This document shows positions 32,501 through 41,491 of a stretch of DNA of 64,000 nucleotides, piece by piece; positions within the stretch are counted from its first letter, which is position 1, and every line of letters begins with the position of its first letter. The translations under genes were made by a program, and so were the position numbers. Location of the stretch: contig NZ_JARXVE010000001.1 of the NCBI RefSeq assembly GCF_029893345.1, positions 806,001 to 870,000 of the forward strand, given 5' to 3'. A model generated the notes under the pieces. The model had not been told where the DNA came from. It worked only from the letters and a program-made list of their open reading frames with translations, and ran no database searches. Origin of the DNA: Mycolicibacterium frederiksbergense (lineage in GTDB: Bacteria; Actinomycetota; Actinomycetes; Mycobacteriales; Mycobacteriaceae).

Positions 32501-32645
32501 TTGCCCTGAGCGTACGACTCCTGAGCAGCGCAGGGCGGCGATAGCGCGTGGTTCCGGGGGTTACCAGCAGGCTCCCGAGTGCTGCACCCTTCGAACACCA
32601 GCATCGGTATGCCACCGTGTTCCGGAGCTTCGGCTAAGCAGAGCA

Positions 32646-32753
32646 GTGGTGACTGTGATCGCTGGGCGGTTGGTCGTTCCGATCCTGCTGGTGTTCGTCG
32701 CGTGTGCGCCGTTCGCGCTCACATCGCTCGTCACGCTGCAGCTGGCGTTCTGA
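32646..32753 (+). CDS. Possible 35-residue membrane peptide
   Basis: A GTG-started frame encodes a peptide that is almost wholly one hydrophobic helix (V-P-I-L-L-V-F-V-A-C-A-P-F-A near residue 12). No clear ribosome-binding site is visible. It could be a real small membrane protein or chance. Confidence 0.25.
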   Translation: MVTVIAGRLVVPILLVFVACAPFALTSLVTLQLAF

Positions 32754-32791
32754 ACGGCGACGCCACGGGGCAGCCGGCGATTCGCCGAATA

Positions 32792-33073
32792 TCACCGCGC
32801 ACTACCACGATTGGTTGGTGGTGGCGGGATGAATAGCAGGTCGTCGTGGAGACGGTCCCGGCATTCGTCAGCGAACGCAATCGCGGTAGTCGGGTCGGCC
32901 AAATACGAGTGGTAGTTGGCCTCGGTGATCGAGTAGTACTCCATGTAGTCGGCAACCCGGACGCTGACCGGGAAAGACAGAAAGTGCCTTCCTGTGGTCC
33001 GCTCGATTCCAAGCGAGAACCAATGCTCTCGAAAGGTGTGAGTGATGTCGAATTGCATTCCTAGATGATGCAT
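32792..33073 (-). CDS. Hypothetical protein
   Basis: A 93-residue soluble protein I do not recognise by name. It is rich in aromatic and His residues, with a middle block F-P-V-S-V-R-V-A-D-Y-M-E-Y-Y and a C-terminal C-R-D-R-L-H-D-D-L-L-F that look structured rather than accidental. The start at 33073 (M-H-H-L-G-M) is a judgement; Met at 33058 is also possible and neither has a good ribosome-binding site. Confidence 0.55.
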   Translation of the reverse strand: MHHLGMQFDITHTFREHWFSLGIERTTGRHFLSFPVSVRVADYMEYYSITEANYHSYLADPTTAIAFADECRDRLHDDLLFIPPPPTNRGSAR

Positions 33074-33298
33074 CCCAGCTCGGGGAATGGTCACCTGGAT
33101 TTTCGGGAGATCGTCTTTCGCGTGGCCGCATGGGCGTGACCCTGATCGGTCTTCCCACTCACGCCGACGTGAGGGCACCCGCATCGTCGTAGAACAGCGC
33201 GGGTCCATCGGCCGCGAGGCTAGGAACTGCACTCACCATGCCGGTTTACAGGACCTAAGTCCCTATCGGCTGCCGGTGCAGGGTGCCACGATCGTCGC

Positions 33299-33712
33299 AT
33301 GGCCAATGTGCTCACAGCCGGTTCGATCTCCATCGCGGATCTCGTCGGTGATGTAGTAGTCCGAGTTCCCTCCGATGCGACGGTCGCTATGGCGGCGCAG
33401 ACTATTACCGAGGCTGAGATAGGCGCGGTAGTGGTCGGCGACGAGGACCGGCCCGCAGCATTGTTGAGTGAGCGTGATGTCGTAGGTGTCATTGCCGCTC
33501 GTCGGGATCCAGCTGTGGTACGCGCCGCCGACGTGGCGAGCACGAATCTGGTGTGGTGTGAGGCGTCCGATACCGTTGAGCAGGTGGCTGGTCGGATGAC
33601 CGACCGCCACATCCGACATATTCTGGTGGGCCATGCTGGCGCCTTGGTGGGCATCGTCTCTGCCCGTGACCTACTTGGTGTGTACGCCGCCGAGGCCGAT
33701 CCAGAGGTCTGA
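33299..33712 (+). CDS. Tandem CBS-domain protein
   Basis: A 137-residue protein made of two CBS domains (about 8-65 and 75-133), with R-D-V-V-G-V-I and R-D-L-L-G-V-Y marking the ends of each. Stand-alone CBS pairs bind adenine nucleotides and act as sensors. Size and layout recall mycobacterial hypoxic response protein Hrp1, but no zinc-binding cysteine pair is evident. No ligand or partner can be named. Confidence 0.85.
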   Translation: MANVLTAGSISIADLVGDVVVRVPSDATVAMAAQTITEAEIGAVVVGDEDRPAALLSERDVVGVIAARRDPAVVRAADVASTNLVWCEASDTVEQVAGRMTDRHIRHILVGHAGALVGIVSARDLLGVYAAEADPEV

Positions 33713-33790
33713 GCTCGTAGCCGTTGGTCAACCCGCCGTGGTCTGCTGATCTGCACCGCACTTCACTTATGCGCGGGACCTATCGTTGGG

Positions 33791-34294
33791 GTGGTGGGAC
33801 GGGTCATCTTCATGTGCGGTCCAGCGGGGTCGGGGAAGTCCACGGTTGCCCGGCACTATGAGGCTCAAGGGATGGTCCGGCTTTCGTTCGACCAGGAGGC
33901 GTGGTCACGCGGGGTTACCACGATGCCGTTGTCTGAACAAACACGGCGCGAGATTGAACGCGTGTTGCGCACGCGACTGATCCACCTCGTGCAGCAAGGA
34001 GCCGACGTCGTCGTCGACTTCTCGTTCTGGTCACGACAGATGCGCGACGAGTACCGAGAAGTCCTACTTCCCATGGGCGTCATCCCTGAAACCGTCTACC
34101 TGGCGACTGACCGAGACACCGTGCTCGAACGCGTCCGCGCTCGGCGCACTGAGCACGGCGACGATTTCCGCCTCAGCGACGAACTGGCGGCCGACTACTT
34201 CGATCACTTCGAAGTGCCGACGGCCGAGGAAGGGCCGCTCACCGTCATAAGTCCGTCAACACCGCCCCAACAGTCCACTGACGGAGCCACATAG
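33791..34294 (+). CDS. P-loop kinase-like ATPase (AAA_33 type)
   Basis: A 167-residue P-loop protein: Walker A G-P-A-G-S-G-K-S-T (residues 10-18), D-F-S-F-W as the Walker B-like strand near 75, and an R-V-R-A-R-R lid segment near 115. The family includes zeta-toxin, chloramphenicol 3-phosphotransferase and small-molecule kinases; the substrate cannot be assigned. The start is one of two nearby GTG codons. It lies 78 bases after the CBS gene on the same strand. Confidence 0.8.
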   Translation: MVGRVIFMCGPAGSGKSTVARHYEAQGMVRLSFDQEAWSRGVTTMPLSEQTRREIERVLRTRLIHLVQQGADVVVDFSFWSRQMRDEYREVLLPMGVIPETVYLATDRDTVLERVRARRTEHGDDFRLSDELAADYFDHFEVPTAEEGPLTVISPSTPPQQSTDGAT

Positions 34295-34295
34295 G

Positions 34296-34628
34296 GTCGG
34301 TGGTCAAGTGGCGGCCGAGCTCATATCGCTGTTGGCGCCCGGCGGAACGCTCATCAGCTACGGCATGTTGGTACATGAGAACGTCCCGCTGAACGCTTCG
34401 ACGCTGATTGGCAACGAAATCGGGCTACGGGGACTGAACGTCGGCCGCTGGGTTACCGGCGTCTCCCGCGAACGGCGAGCCTCCGATATCGCCGCTGCGG
34501 CCGCATTGGTCGCGGCCCAACCCTCAGAGCTTGACGTGGCCGGAACCTACCCGCTGAGCCACATCACCGATGCAGTCCACAACGTGACCCGACCCGGAAA
34601 AATCGGCACCGCGATCGTGCACGTCTAG
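34296..34628 (+). pseudogene. C-terminal remnant of a zinc-type alcohol dehydrogenase / quinone oxidoreductase
   Basis: About 110 codons matching only the C-terminal third of a medium-chain dehydrogenase: V-G-G-Q-V-A-A-E-L, then L-A-P-G-G-T-L-I-S-Y-G-M-L (after the cofactor-binding Rossmann fold), and the final T-R-P-G-K-I-G-T-A-I-V. The catalytic domain and glycine-rich loop are absent; the sequence directly upstream is the end of the kinase gene. It is a 5'-truncated gene relic, probably left by a deletion that joined it to the kinase. Confidence 0.72.
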
Positions 34629-34661
34629 CATGGGCCCAGTCTTGTCGCGACCATGTCTGCG

Positions 34662-35474
34662 TCACCCGTTGTACTTGTCGCGCCAAGTGATCCAATCCCG
34701 CAGCGGCTCGAGGTCGTAGTTCGGGCCGCCGATGGTCCAGGTGAACAGCGTGACTCCGAGCTCGCGGAGTTCATCGGGCTTGGCGAACGTGTCCACCAGC
34801 TCGGCCGGGATCGCCGGCGACGGCGCAATCTGGCTCGAGTGTTCGATCTCATTGGGGTCGCGCCCGATCGCGCGGCAATGTCCCTCCAACACATCGATCT
34901 TGCGGCGCAGGCTATCCGCATCGCTGAAGGCGTGCCAGATATCGGCATGTTCCGCGACGATCCGCAGCGTCTTCTTCTCGCCGCCGCCACCGATCAGCAC
35001 CGGGATCTTGCGGGTAGGCGGTGGGTTGAGTCGAGCCATTCGGTTCTCGATGCGTGGCATGGCGGCAGCCAGATCGTCGAGACGCTGGCCCGCGGTGCCG
35101 AAGGTGTAGCCGTATTCGTCGAAATCCTTCTGCCACCAGCCCGAGCCGATGCCGAGGATCAGCCGTCCCCCGCTGATGTGATCGACGGTGCGCGCCATAT
35201 CGGCCAGCAGGTCCGGGTTGCGGTAGGCATTGCAGGTAACCAGTGCACCGATCTCCACCCGGCTGGTGGATTCGGCCCAGGCACCCAACATGGTCCAGCA
35301 TTCAAAGACCTTGCCGTTGGGGTCCCCGCTGAGCGGGAAGAAGTGGTCATAGTTGAAAACAATGTCCACACCTATGTTTTCAGCTTCTTGTGCGGCGTGG
35401 CGAATCGCGTCGTACTCGGCATGCTGGGGTTGCAGGTGGACGCCGATTCGGATTGGCCGGTCGGAAGCGGTCAT
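34662..35474 (-). CDS. LLM-class F420-dependent oxidoreductase
   Basis: A 270-residue luciferase-like TIM-barrel protein. Family features are the start P-I-R-I-G-V-H-L-Q-P, Y-D-H-F-F near residue 42, R-V-E-I-G-A-L-V-T-C-N-A-Y-R-N-P near 75, and G-R-L-I-L-G-I-G-S-G-W near 102. Mycobacteria encode many of these F420-using enzymes; the substrate is not predictable. AAAGGAA lies 7 bases before the chosen ATG; an upstream in-frame start lacks a site. Confidence 0.87.
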   Translation of the reverse strand: MTASDRPIRIGVHLQPQHAEYDAIRHAAQEAENIGVDIVFNYDHFFPLSGDPNGKVFECWTMLGAWAESTSRVEIGALVTCNAYRNPDLLADMARTVDHISGGRLILGIGSGWWQKDFDEYGYTFGTAGQRLDDLAAAMPRIENRMARLNPPPTRKIPVLIGGGGEKKTLRIVAEHADIWHAFSDADSLRRKIDVLEGHCRAIGRDPNEIEHSSQIAPSPAIPAELVDTFAKPDELRELGVTLFTWTIGGPNYDLEPLRDWITWRDKYNG

Positions 35475-35727
35475 GATCGAGTTCCTTTCACCAAGAACAT
35501 TGGCGTGAAACAACATCGACACGATCCCGACGATCGGTGGCGGGCGAATACTCCCCTACTGGCCGCAAGCCATTGGGTAGTGCCGTAGCGGACCGTGCAC
35601 ATACATACATGGTCGACGCGTATCGCAGAAAATTCAGCGTCAACGCCACATTCGCTGCTAACAGGCGCAGCTCAGCGCTTCGTTGCTTTTACCGGCACTG
35701 CCCTGCCTGAGGTAACCAGCTGACCCG

Positions 35728-36138
35728 TCAGCCCAGCGGATTGAACACGAACGTGCACCATTGCGACAGATTCCGGAGTGGGATCCAGACCACCACCTGG
35801 CGGCATGTCCCCGTAGCCTGACCGACCGGTCCGCCGCAGACCGGCCAAGCTCCGAGGCCTTGAGTCTGCAGCACGTTGCGCGCTACCCGAATCTGCTCAT
35901 CCCGCGACGCCGCGGCGGGCGATCCCATACCCCCGTGTGAGGCCCACGTGGCCGGGGAGAACTGCAGTCCACCGTAAAAGCCGTTGCCGGTGTCAGCTGC
36001 CCAGTTTCCACCCGATTCGCACTGCGCCATCGCGTCCCAGTTCGGTTCTGCGCCGGCGCTCGGGATTGTCAGGGCTGTCTGCGCCACGGCGATCGTGCCG
36101 ACGATCGCGAGCACCTTGAGGGTATTGCGCACCCGCAT
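35728..36138 (-). CDS. Resuscitation-promoting factor-like transglycosylase
   Basis: A 136-residue secreted protein: signal peptide (cleavage after P-S-A-G-A, residue 30), then a single Rpf domain beginning W-D-A-M-A-Q-C-E-S-G-G-N-W with catalytic Glu41, followed by G-F-Y-G-G-L-Q-F-S-P-A-T-W. The C terminus adds about 25 residues with two extra cysteines. Rpf proteins cut peptidoglycan and help dormant cells regrow. AAGGGA precedes the ATG; an upstream in-frame ATG at 36213 would bury the signal peptide. Size is closest to the short RpfC/D/E group. Confidence 0.88.
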   Translation of the reverse strand: MRVRNTLKVLAIVGTIAVAQTALTIPSAGAEPNWDAMAQCESGGNWAADTGNGFYGGLQFSPATWASHGGMGSPAAASRDEQIRVARNVLQTQGLGAWPVCGGPVGQATGTCRQVVVWIPLRNLSQWCTFVFNPLG

Positions 36139-36645
36139 GTCGATCCCTTCATGGCGTCGTACGGCGAAGCGCACGCCGGTAAAGGCGAGGGGAAAGACCA
36201 TTTCCAACCCCATCGTGATGCAGGAGTTTACAGATGAGGAGAAAGTAAAATAGCCGTACTAGAGAGTCTAATTATCTTCTTTGAGTTTATTTAATTGTTA
36301 TGGGATCCCTGAGGCCAGTGAGACCATACAGATCCCTTCCGGAAGGCGAATACCCGCAGGTCAAGGCAGTATCAATCGCCGGCAGCCATCTGGACGCGCC
36401 CGAGTCCGGTCTCACATATTTGGGCAAAAGTAGCGTGACAATTGCTAACTCTTGAGCATGCAGTTTCCAATGTGCCGCCAGTGATGAAAATGAATAATGA
36501 TGCCTGTGAGACTGCTGTGACAGATGTGAATACTGTTCAGTCGGGTGCGATGCGTCGTACGCCGCCGCAATCCGCTGCGATGTCCGGCGTGCCGACCAGT
36601 CCAATCACGAACTGATCTCGCACGCCGCGCGACTGGGGGCCGACG
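36139..36645. other. Intergenic region upstream of rpf, AT-rich
   Basis: About 500 bases between kup (stop side) and rpf (start side). Nothing coding is convincing. The stretch around 36240-36305 is far richer in A/T than the rest of the window and probably holds the rpf promoter; three TGTGA units lie farther upstream. I looked for the ydaO (c-di-AMP) riboswitch pattern and did not recognise it. Confidence 0.55.
36505..36529. promoter_or_regulatory. Three TGTGA units upstream of rpf
   Basis: TGTGA occurs at 36505, 36516 and 36525. TGTGA is the half-site of Crp-type regulators, and Crp controls rpfA in M. tuberculosis. No matching TCACA arm completes a palindrome, so this is weak. Confidence 0.2.
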
Positions 36646-38604
36646 TCAGAATTGCAGCCGCGAGCCGATCAGGATCGTGCGGTCTTGCGGGAGATTGAAG
36701 TATCCCGCGGCATCGGCGGTAATCAATGAGGTGGCGACAAACAACCGCTTACGCCAAGGCACCATGTTTCTTTCGGGACCGGGAATCAGCTCGACATGCG
36801 ACAGGAAGTACGACGCGCTATCCAGGTCGAGTCCACCTTCGGTCAGGTCGGTGGGCACCAACCGCAGCGCCGCTGGAACGTCGGGACGCTCCATGTAGCC
36901 AGCATGCACCGTGACGTTCACAATGCCGTCATCGAGATAGCCCAGGTTGTCGATCGTTACTCGATGTTCATTGGAAACCCTTGGCACAGGATCGGTTTCG
37001 ACGACAACGATCGCAACGTGCTGATGCAGGACGCGGTTGTGTTCGACGTTGGCGCGCATCGCCAGCGGAGTGGTGTCGTCACCGCGGTTGAGGAACACCG
37101 CGGTGCCCGGGATGCGGATCAGACCGGGTCGGTGCTGCGCGAGGCCGTCGATGAATTGTCGTAGCGGCCCCTCGATCTCGCGTCGCCGCGCAGTCACCAG
37201 ATGGCGGCCGCGTTGCCACGTGGTCATCACCGTGTAGGCCACCACGGCAACCACGAGCGGGAGCCACGCACCATGGACGAGTTTGGTGAGGTTGGCGGCG
37301 AAAAACAGCAGATCTACGCCCAGCAGGCCGCCACCGCCGATCAGCAGCGCCCAAAGCGGCCAACGCCATTCCTGCCTTGCGTAGTACAGGAACAACAACG
37401 TGGTGATGGTGATGGTGCCGACCACCGCCATACCGAACGCGTAGGCCAACGCTGCTGAGCTACCAAACGCAAAGACCAGAATGAGCACAGCCAGCATCAG
37501 CAGCCAGTTGATCCAGGGCACATAGATCTGCCCCATGGTCGACGCCGAGGTGTGCGTGATACGCAGCCGCGGCAGATAACCCAGCTGCACAGCCTGTGAG
37601 ACCACGGAGAACGCTCCGGTGATCACCGCCTGTGATGCGATCACCGTGGCTGCGGTCGCCAGCAAGACCATCGGCAGGCGCGCCCAGTCCGGTATGAGCA
37701 GAAAGAACGGTGCGCTGTAGGCCGCCTGGTCACGCAAAATCAGTGCGCCCTGCCCGAAATAGTTGAGCGCGCAGGCCGGTAGTACCAAGCCCAGCCAGCC
37801 CACGGTGATCGCCCGCCGGCCAAAATGCCCCATATCGGCGTAGAGCGCTTCAGCCCCGGTAACAGCGAGCACAACGGCCGCCAATGCGAAGAACGCGATA
37901 TGGAAGTGGTTGATCAAGAACGAAATTGCATACGTCGGCGACACCGCGGCCAGAATGTGGGGGTCGGCGAGAATACCGCCGATGCCGCACGCGCCGATCG
38001 CCGTGAACCAACCAACCATCACGGGACCGAACAGTCGCCCCACCGATGTGGTCCCATACCGCTGCCCCATGAACAGCACGATGATGATCACCGCGGTGAT
38101 CGGCAGCACCCAGTCTCTCAGTCCGGGATCGACGGTTTTGAGGCCCTCCACCGCCGACAGGACCGATATCGCCGGGGTGATCATGGAGTCGCCGAAAAAC
38201 AGCGCCGCCCCGAACAGCCCAAGCGCACCCAGTATTTGCGCCACTCGGTGACCACGAGTGGCCGCGCCGCGGCGCAGCAGGGTGATCAGCGCCATGATGC
38301 CGCCTTCGCCATGGTTGTCGGCGCGCATCACCAGGGTGACGTAGGTGAGCGTGACGATCAGCATCACCGACCAGAACACCAAGGACACCACGCCGTAGAC
38401 GTTGTCCTCGTTCAGCGGTACCGGGTGCGGATCAGCGGGATTGAACACCGTCTGAATGGTGTAGATCGGACTGGTCCCGATGTCACCGAACACCACACCC
38501 AGCGCACCCACAACGATGGCCAGGCGCAAGGCGTTGGCGTGTTGAGGCGGCCTGCCAGCAGGACCGGACAGTCGCTCCGGTGCCGGGGACGCCGTGTCGC
38601 TCAC
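36646..38604 (-). CDS. kup: KUP/HAK/KT potassium uptake protein
   Basis: A 652-residue K+ transporter with the signature G-V-V-F-G-D-I-G-T-S-P-I-Y-T (about residues 36-49) in the first helix, twelve hydrophobic segments to about residue 455, and a cytoplasmic C-terminal domain. Kup proteins are H+-coupled K+ symporters active when K+ is scarce or pH is low. The length matches the E. coli protein. It diverges from the Xre/RES pair across 120 bp. Confidence 0.93.
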   Translation of the reverse strand: MSDTASPAPERLSGPAGRPPQHANALRLAIVVGALGVVFGDIGTSPIYTIQTVFNPADPHPVPLNEDNVYGVVSLVFWSVMLIVTLTYVTLVMRADNHGEGGIMALITLLRRGAATRGHRVAQILGALGLFGAALFFGDSMITPAISVLSAVEGLKTVDPGLRDWVLPITAVIIIVLFMGQRYGTTSVGRLFGPVMVGWFTAIGACGIGGILADPHILAAVSPTYAISFLINHFHIAFFALAAVVLAVTGAEALYADMGHFGRRAITVGWLGLVLPACALNYFGQGALILRDQAAYSAPFFLLIPDWARLPMVLLATAATVIASQAVITGAFSVVSQAVQLGYLPRLRITHTSASTMGQIYVPWINWLLMLAVLILVFAFGSSAALAYAFGMAVVGTITITTLLFLYYARQEWRWPLWALLIGGGGLLGVDLLFFAANLTKLVHGAWLPLVVAVVAYTVMTTWQRGRHLVTARRREIEGPLRQFIDGLAQHRPGLIRIPGTAVFLNRGDDTTPLAMRANVEHNRVLHQHVAIVVVETDPVPRVSNEHRVTIDNLGYLDDGIVNVTVHAGYMERPDVPAALRLVPTDLTEGGLDLDSASYFLSHVELIPGPERNMVPWRKRLFVATSLITADAAGYFNLPQDRTILIGSRLQF

Positions 38605-38713
38605 CTTGTCAGGATACGAATCAACGGCGGATCTTCAGGCAAACACGCGACATCGGTTTCGACATCGCCCTGCAAGCCAAACCGCAGCGACTGCAGCGCC
38701 TCGTCGTTCGCGC

Positions 38714-38719
38714 TACAAT
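38714..38719 (+). promoter_or_regulatory. -10 element of the toxin-antitoxin operon
   Basis: TACAAT ends 6 bases before the antitoxin ATG. A SigA transcript would then start on or next to the A of ATG, so the operon is probably translated from a leaderless mRNA, which is common in mycobacteria. Confidence 0.55.
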
Positions 38720-38725
38720 TGCTAC

Positions 38726-39331
38726 ATGGGTGCGGCGGAATCGACTTATGAGGTGGCCGAACGGGCCGGCCATCTGGAGGTGCGCGGTGTCAGTCGGCGC
38801 GATGTCGAAGACGCGCTCGAACTCATCAGCAAGGTCCGCGTGCTGCAGGCCGACCATGTAGCGGCAACCCGCGCCGATCTCCTCCGGGCGCTGATGGCAC
38901 GAAACGTCACGCTCACGCCGCCGGCCGCGCTGGCGCAAGCCCAACGGCTGGCCACCCATCGTGATGCGCTGTTGGCGACGCCGGTGTTCACCCACGACAC
39001 CCTGCGTGCGTTCCGCGGGGATGCGAAAGTCTCCAGCACCAGGGCCTGGCTAACCCGCCGCCGCGATAACCACGAGGTGTTCACGGTCACCCACAGCGGC
39101 CGCACTCTGATTCCCGCATTTCAGCTCGATGAACTGGGCCAACCCCGCCCCGAACTGCAGCCCGTGCTGGAAGCGCTGGTCGGCGCAGGTATCACCGGAT
39201 GGCCGCTGTGGACGTGGTTGACCAGCTCCACCTCGCTGCTGTCGGGCGCGGTTCCCGAACAGCTCGCGTCCAGCGCGCCGGACCGGGTGCTGCGCGCCGC
39301 GCAACGCTTCGCCGCAACGCTCGCCGCGTAG
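38726..39331 (+). CDS. Antitoxin of Xre/MbcA/ParS (DUF2384) type
   Basis: A 201-residue protein encoded directly before a RES-domain toxin. The C-terminal part (about 150-200: G-W-P-L-W-T-W-L near 155, then S-A-P-D-R-V-L-R-A-A-Q-R-F-A) has the pattern of the MbcA/ParS/Xre toxin-binding domain; the middle contains a possible DNA-binding helix pair and an A-F-R-G-D-A-K-V-S-S-T-R-A-W-L segment. It should neutralise the RES toxin and autoregulate the operon. Longer than MbcA (about 113 residues). Adjacent coding, stop to start with no gap, supports the pairing. Confidence 0.78.
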   Translation: MGAAESTYEVAERAGHLEVRGVSRRDVEDALELISKVRVLQADHVAATRADLLRALMARNVTLTPPAALAQAQRLATHRDALLATPVFTHDTLRAFRGDAKVSSTRAWLTRRRDNHEVFTVTHSGRTLIPAFQLDELGQPRPELQPVLEALVGAGITGWPLWTWLTSSTSLLSGAVPEQLASSAPDRVLRAAQRFAATLAA

Positions 39332-40045
39332 ATGTCGCTGCCGCCAAGCGATCTGGCGTGCCCGGATCCCGGCGCATGCCCGGTTGCCGCCGCACTGCCC
39401 CGGTTACGCACCACTACGCTGCGCGCGGGCGCTCCGCTCTACCGGGTGTACGAGGCCACCTGGGGTTATGACGAACACAATCCCGGCTACGGAGACGCCC
39501 GCTTCTCCCCCATCGACGACCCCACCACAGCCGATCGACTGCCCAGCATGTACCTGGCCGCCACTCCGACCGCCGCGCTGCTCGAGACCGTGTTCCACGA
39601 TGTCGACCAGGTCAGCGATCGGATCATCTATGAGCGCAACCTGCGCGGCAAGCTGTTGGCCCATCTACGGGTACCGGCCGCGGCAACCCTTGCCGACCTG
39701 CGCGACCCGGAGCTCGCCCGGCTCGGGCTGTCCCGCCCACAAGTGGTGTCGAGTCCCGCCGAGCACTACCCGTGCACCCGCCGGTTGGCCACCGCGGCAC
39801 TTGGCCAGCCGCGGCGCGGACGGCTCCTGCACGGACTCATCTGGCACTCCCGGCAAGCCGAACTCTCCGACAACGATCCGGTAGAAATCGCCGTGCTCTT
39901 CGGCGGTCCGCGTTTTCCGTCCGGGCGAGGCAGCTGGCCGCTCTTCGGGCCCGGCGCATCGTCACTCTATGAGGGGCCTGGGCGGCTGCTGGTCGACGAG
40001 ATTGCCGAAAACCTCGGTGCTGTAATCGAACTCGACAACGCCTGA
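39332..40045 (+). CDS. RES-domain toxin (NAD+-degrading)
   Basis: A 237-residue RES family protein. The conserved Arg-Glu-Ser set is visible: L-Y-R-V-Y (Arg38, with Arg57 in G-D-A-R-F-S-P), A-L-L-E-T-V-F-H-D-V (Glu85) and I-W-H-S-R-Q-A (Ser173). RES toxins such as MbcT break down NAD+ by phosphorolysis or hydrolysis and halt growth. It begins immediately after the antitoxin stop (TAGATG), so translation is coupled. Residues look complete, so the toxin is likely active. Confidence 0.87.
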   Translation: MSLPPSDLACPDPGACPVAAALPRLRTTTLRAGAPLYRVYEATWGYDEHNPGYGDARFSPIDDPTTADRLPSMYLAATPTAALLETVFHDVDQVSDRIIYERNLRGKLLAHLRVPAAATLADLRDPELARLGLSRPQVVSSPAEHYPCTRRLATAALGQPRRGRLLHGLIWHSRQAELSDNDPVEIAVLFGGPRFPSGRGSWPLFGPGASSLYEGPGRLLVDEIAENLGAVIELDNA

Positions 40046-40058
40046 GTTTCGATCCGAC

Positions 40059-41366
40059 CTACGACGAGCCGTCGGTCGCTTGTGATGCGTCGGGTGTCGT
40101 TGTGCTGGACGGCCTCGGTTTGGCTGTGCTGAGGACGCGATGACCGATGTGATGGGCAAGCTCGAGGGCGAGTTCGAGGGCGAGGCGGCGCTCGCCGGGT
40201 TGGTGTCCGAGCAGCGCTGCAGCATGTGCGACGCGCTGCAAAACGGTGTTGCGATGGACGTGCAGTCGGGCGGCGGCGCGCGGCGCGTTGTCCGCTTCGT
40301 CCAGATATACCCGAAGAGTTTGCCGCAGACGGTCGGCGGTCGGAGTGTCGGCAGCGAGCGGGCCGAGCGTTGCGGTGACAAATTCAGCGGCACTGTGCCG
40401 GTCATGGCCCGCGAGCGCGGTGACCTCGAGGTCTCGGTACAACGCGAGGCGCTCGCCGCCGGGGTGCCCCTCGAGCAGTGCGTGCAGGGCCAGCGCGGCA
40501 GAGTGCGAGCGGCGGAATCCGGTGATATCCGCCTGAGTCGGGCCGATCGCGGCGCGAATGTTCGGTTGCGCCTGGCTGATCGCGCGGCTCAGCGCCCCGA
40601 GATGCGGTTCACCATCGGTGCCCAGCCAGGCCCACAGCGTGGAGGTTCCGGCCGGGAGGGTCAGCGGTTGGCGTGCCCCGGCGGCGCGTGCCAGCAGAAT
40701 CGCCGCGGATTCGAGAGCACCCTGCACTTCCCCCTGCGGTTCAGCCCACAGCACCAGTGCGGTGTGACGACGGGCGAGCTCATACCCCAGCCGCCGGCTG
40801 GCGCGCTCACGGTCGATCGGCGCACCGTCAAGGATGAGGCGGACCGTTTCAGTGCGCCGCGCCAGGCCTCCGCCGAGCACCTCCTCACGCTCCCGCTGAG
40901 CATCCGCGACGATCCGCCCGAGAACATGATCGACGTACTCGAACAGGCGCTGCGAGCCGATCTGCAGGACCTCCACCAGTGGCGGCCCGGCTGGGGCGAG
41001 CCGGATGGCGTGAGCCATGAAGCGCTGAAACACGAGGTTCTGGCCGCGCCGATACGCGTCGAAGATGACCTCGATGTCGATGCCACGCCGCACGACGGTG
41101 CGGGCGACGTCGAGTGCCTCGGGCGGCACGTCAACCGGCGCCGTGGACCCGTCGTAGCGCCCCAGTGTGGTCAACAGGCGCGCGACATTGGCTCGGTTGC
41201 TCGCCGACATCTCCGCCGCGATGGCGGCGTCGGCGACCAGCACCGGGCTCAGGTTCGCCTCGGCAAGATTCATGTCCGCGACCAGCTCGTCGAGCTCGGA
41301 CATCATCACCTGCACGATGCCGCCGATCAACTCGACGACATCGCGGCCCGTTGCGCCATCACCCAT
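40059..41366 (-). CDS. CdaR/PucR-type transcriptional regulator
   Basis: A 435-residue regulator without an N-terminal PucR domain. An all-helical sensor (about 1-160) leads to a GGDEF-like middle and a C-terminal PucR helix-turn-helix (about 350-390; R-L-H-V-H-R-N-T-V-L-Q-R-V), then a disordered Ser/Thr/Pro tail. It diverges from the Baeyer-Villiger monooxygenase/hydrolase operon across 125 bp and is its probable regulator. Confidence 0.85.
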   Translation of the reverse strand: MGDGATGRDVVELIGGIVQVMMSELDELVADMNLAEANLSPVLVADAAIAAEMSASNRANVARLLTTLGRYDGSTAPVDVPPEALDVARTVVRRGIDIEVIFDAYRRGQNLVFQRFMAHAIRLAPAGPPLVEVLQIGSQRLFEYVDHVLGRIVADAQREREEVLGGGLARRTETVRLILDGAPIDRERASRRLGYELARRHTALVLWAEPQGEVQGALESAAILLARAAGARQPLTLPAGTSTLWAWLGTDGEPHLGALSRAISQAQPNIRAAIGPTQADITGFRRSHSAALALHALLEGHPGGERLALYRDLEVTALAGHDRHSAAEFVTATLGPLAADTPTADRLRQTLRVYLDEADNAPRAAARLHVHRNTVLQRVAHAAALLGHQPGERRLALELALELAHHIGHRVLSTAKPRPSSTTTPDASQATDGSS

Positions 41367-41491
41367 CCCTCAAGTGTGCCACCGCACATGCCGCTGCCGA
41401 GTTCCTGGGCGGATATCCATATTCCAAAGGACCCGCCGGTCATATGGTGAGGCGCATCACAGCAATCCCCTGACTATGACCAGGAGAACCC

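Noticed and set aside
36139..36645. ydaO (c-di-AMP) riboswitch before rpf
   Set aside because: Some actinobacterial rpf genes carry one, but the conserved purine-rich and C-C-G-A-A-C-C-C-type blocks are not present in this leader on the rpf strand.
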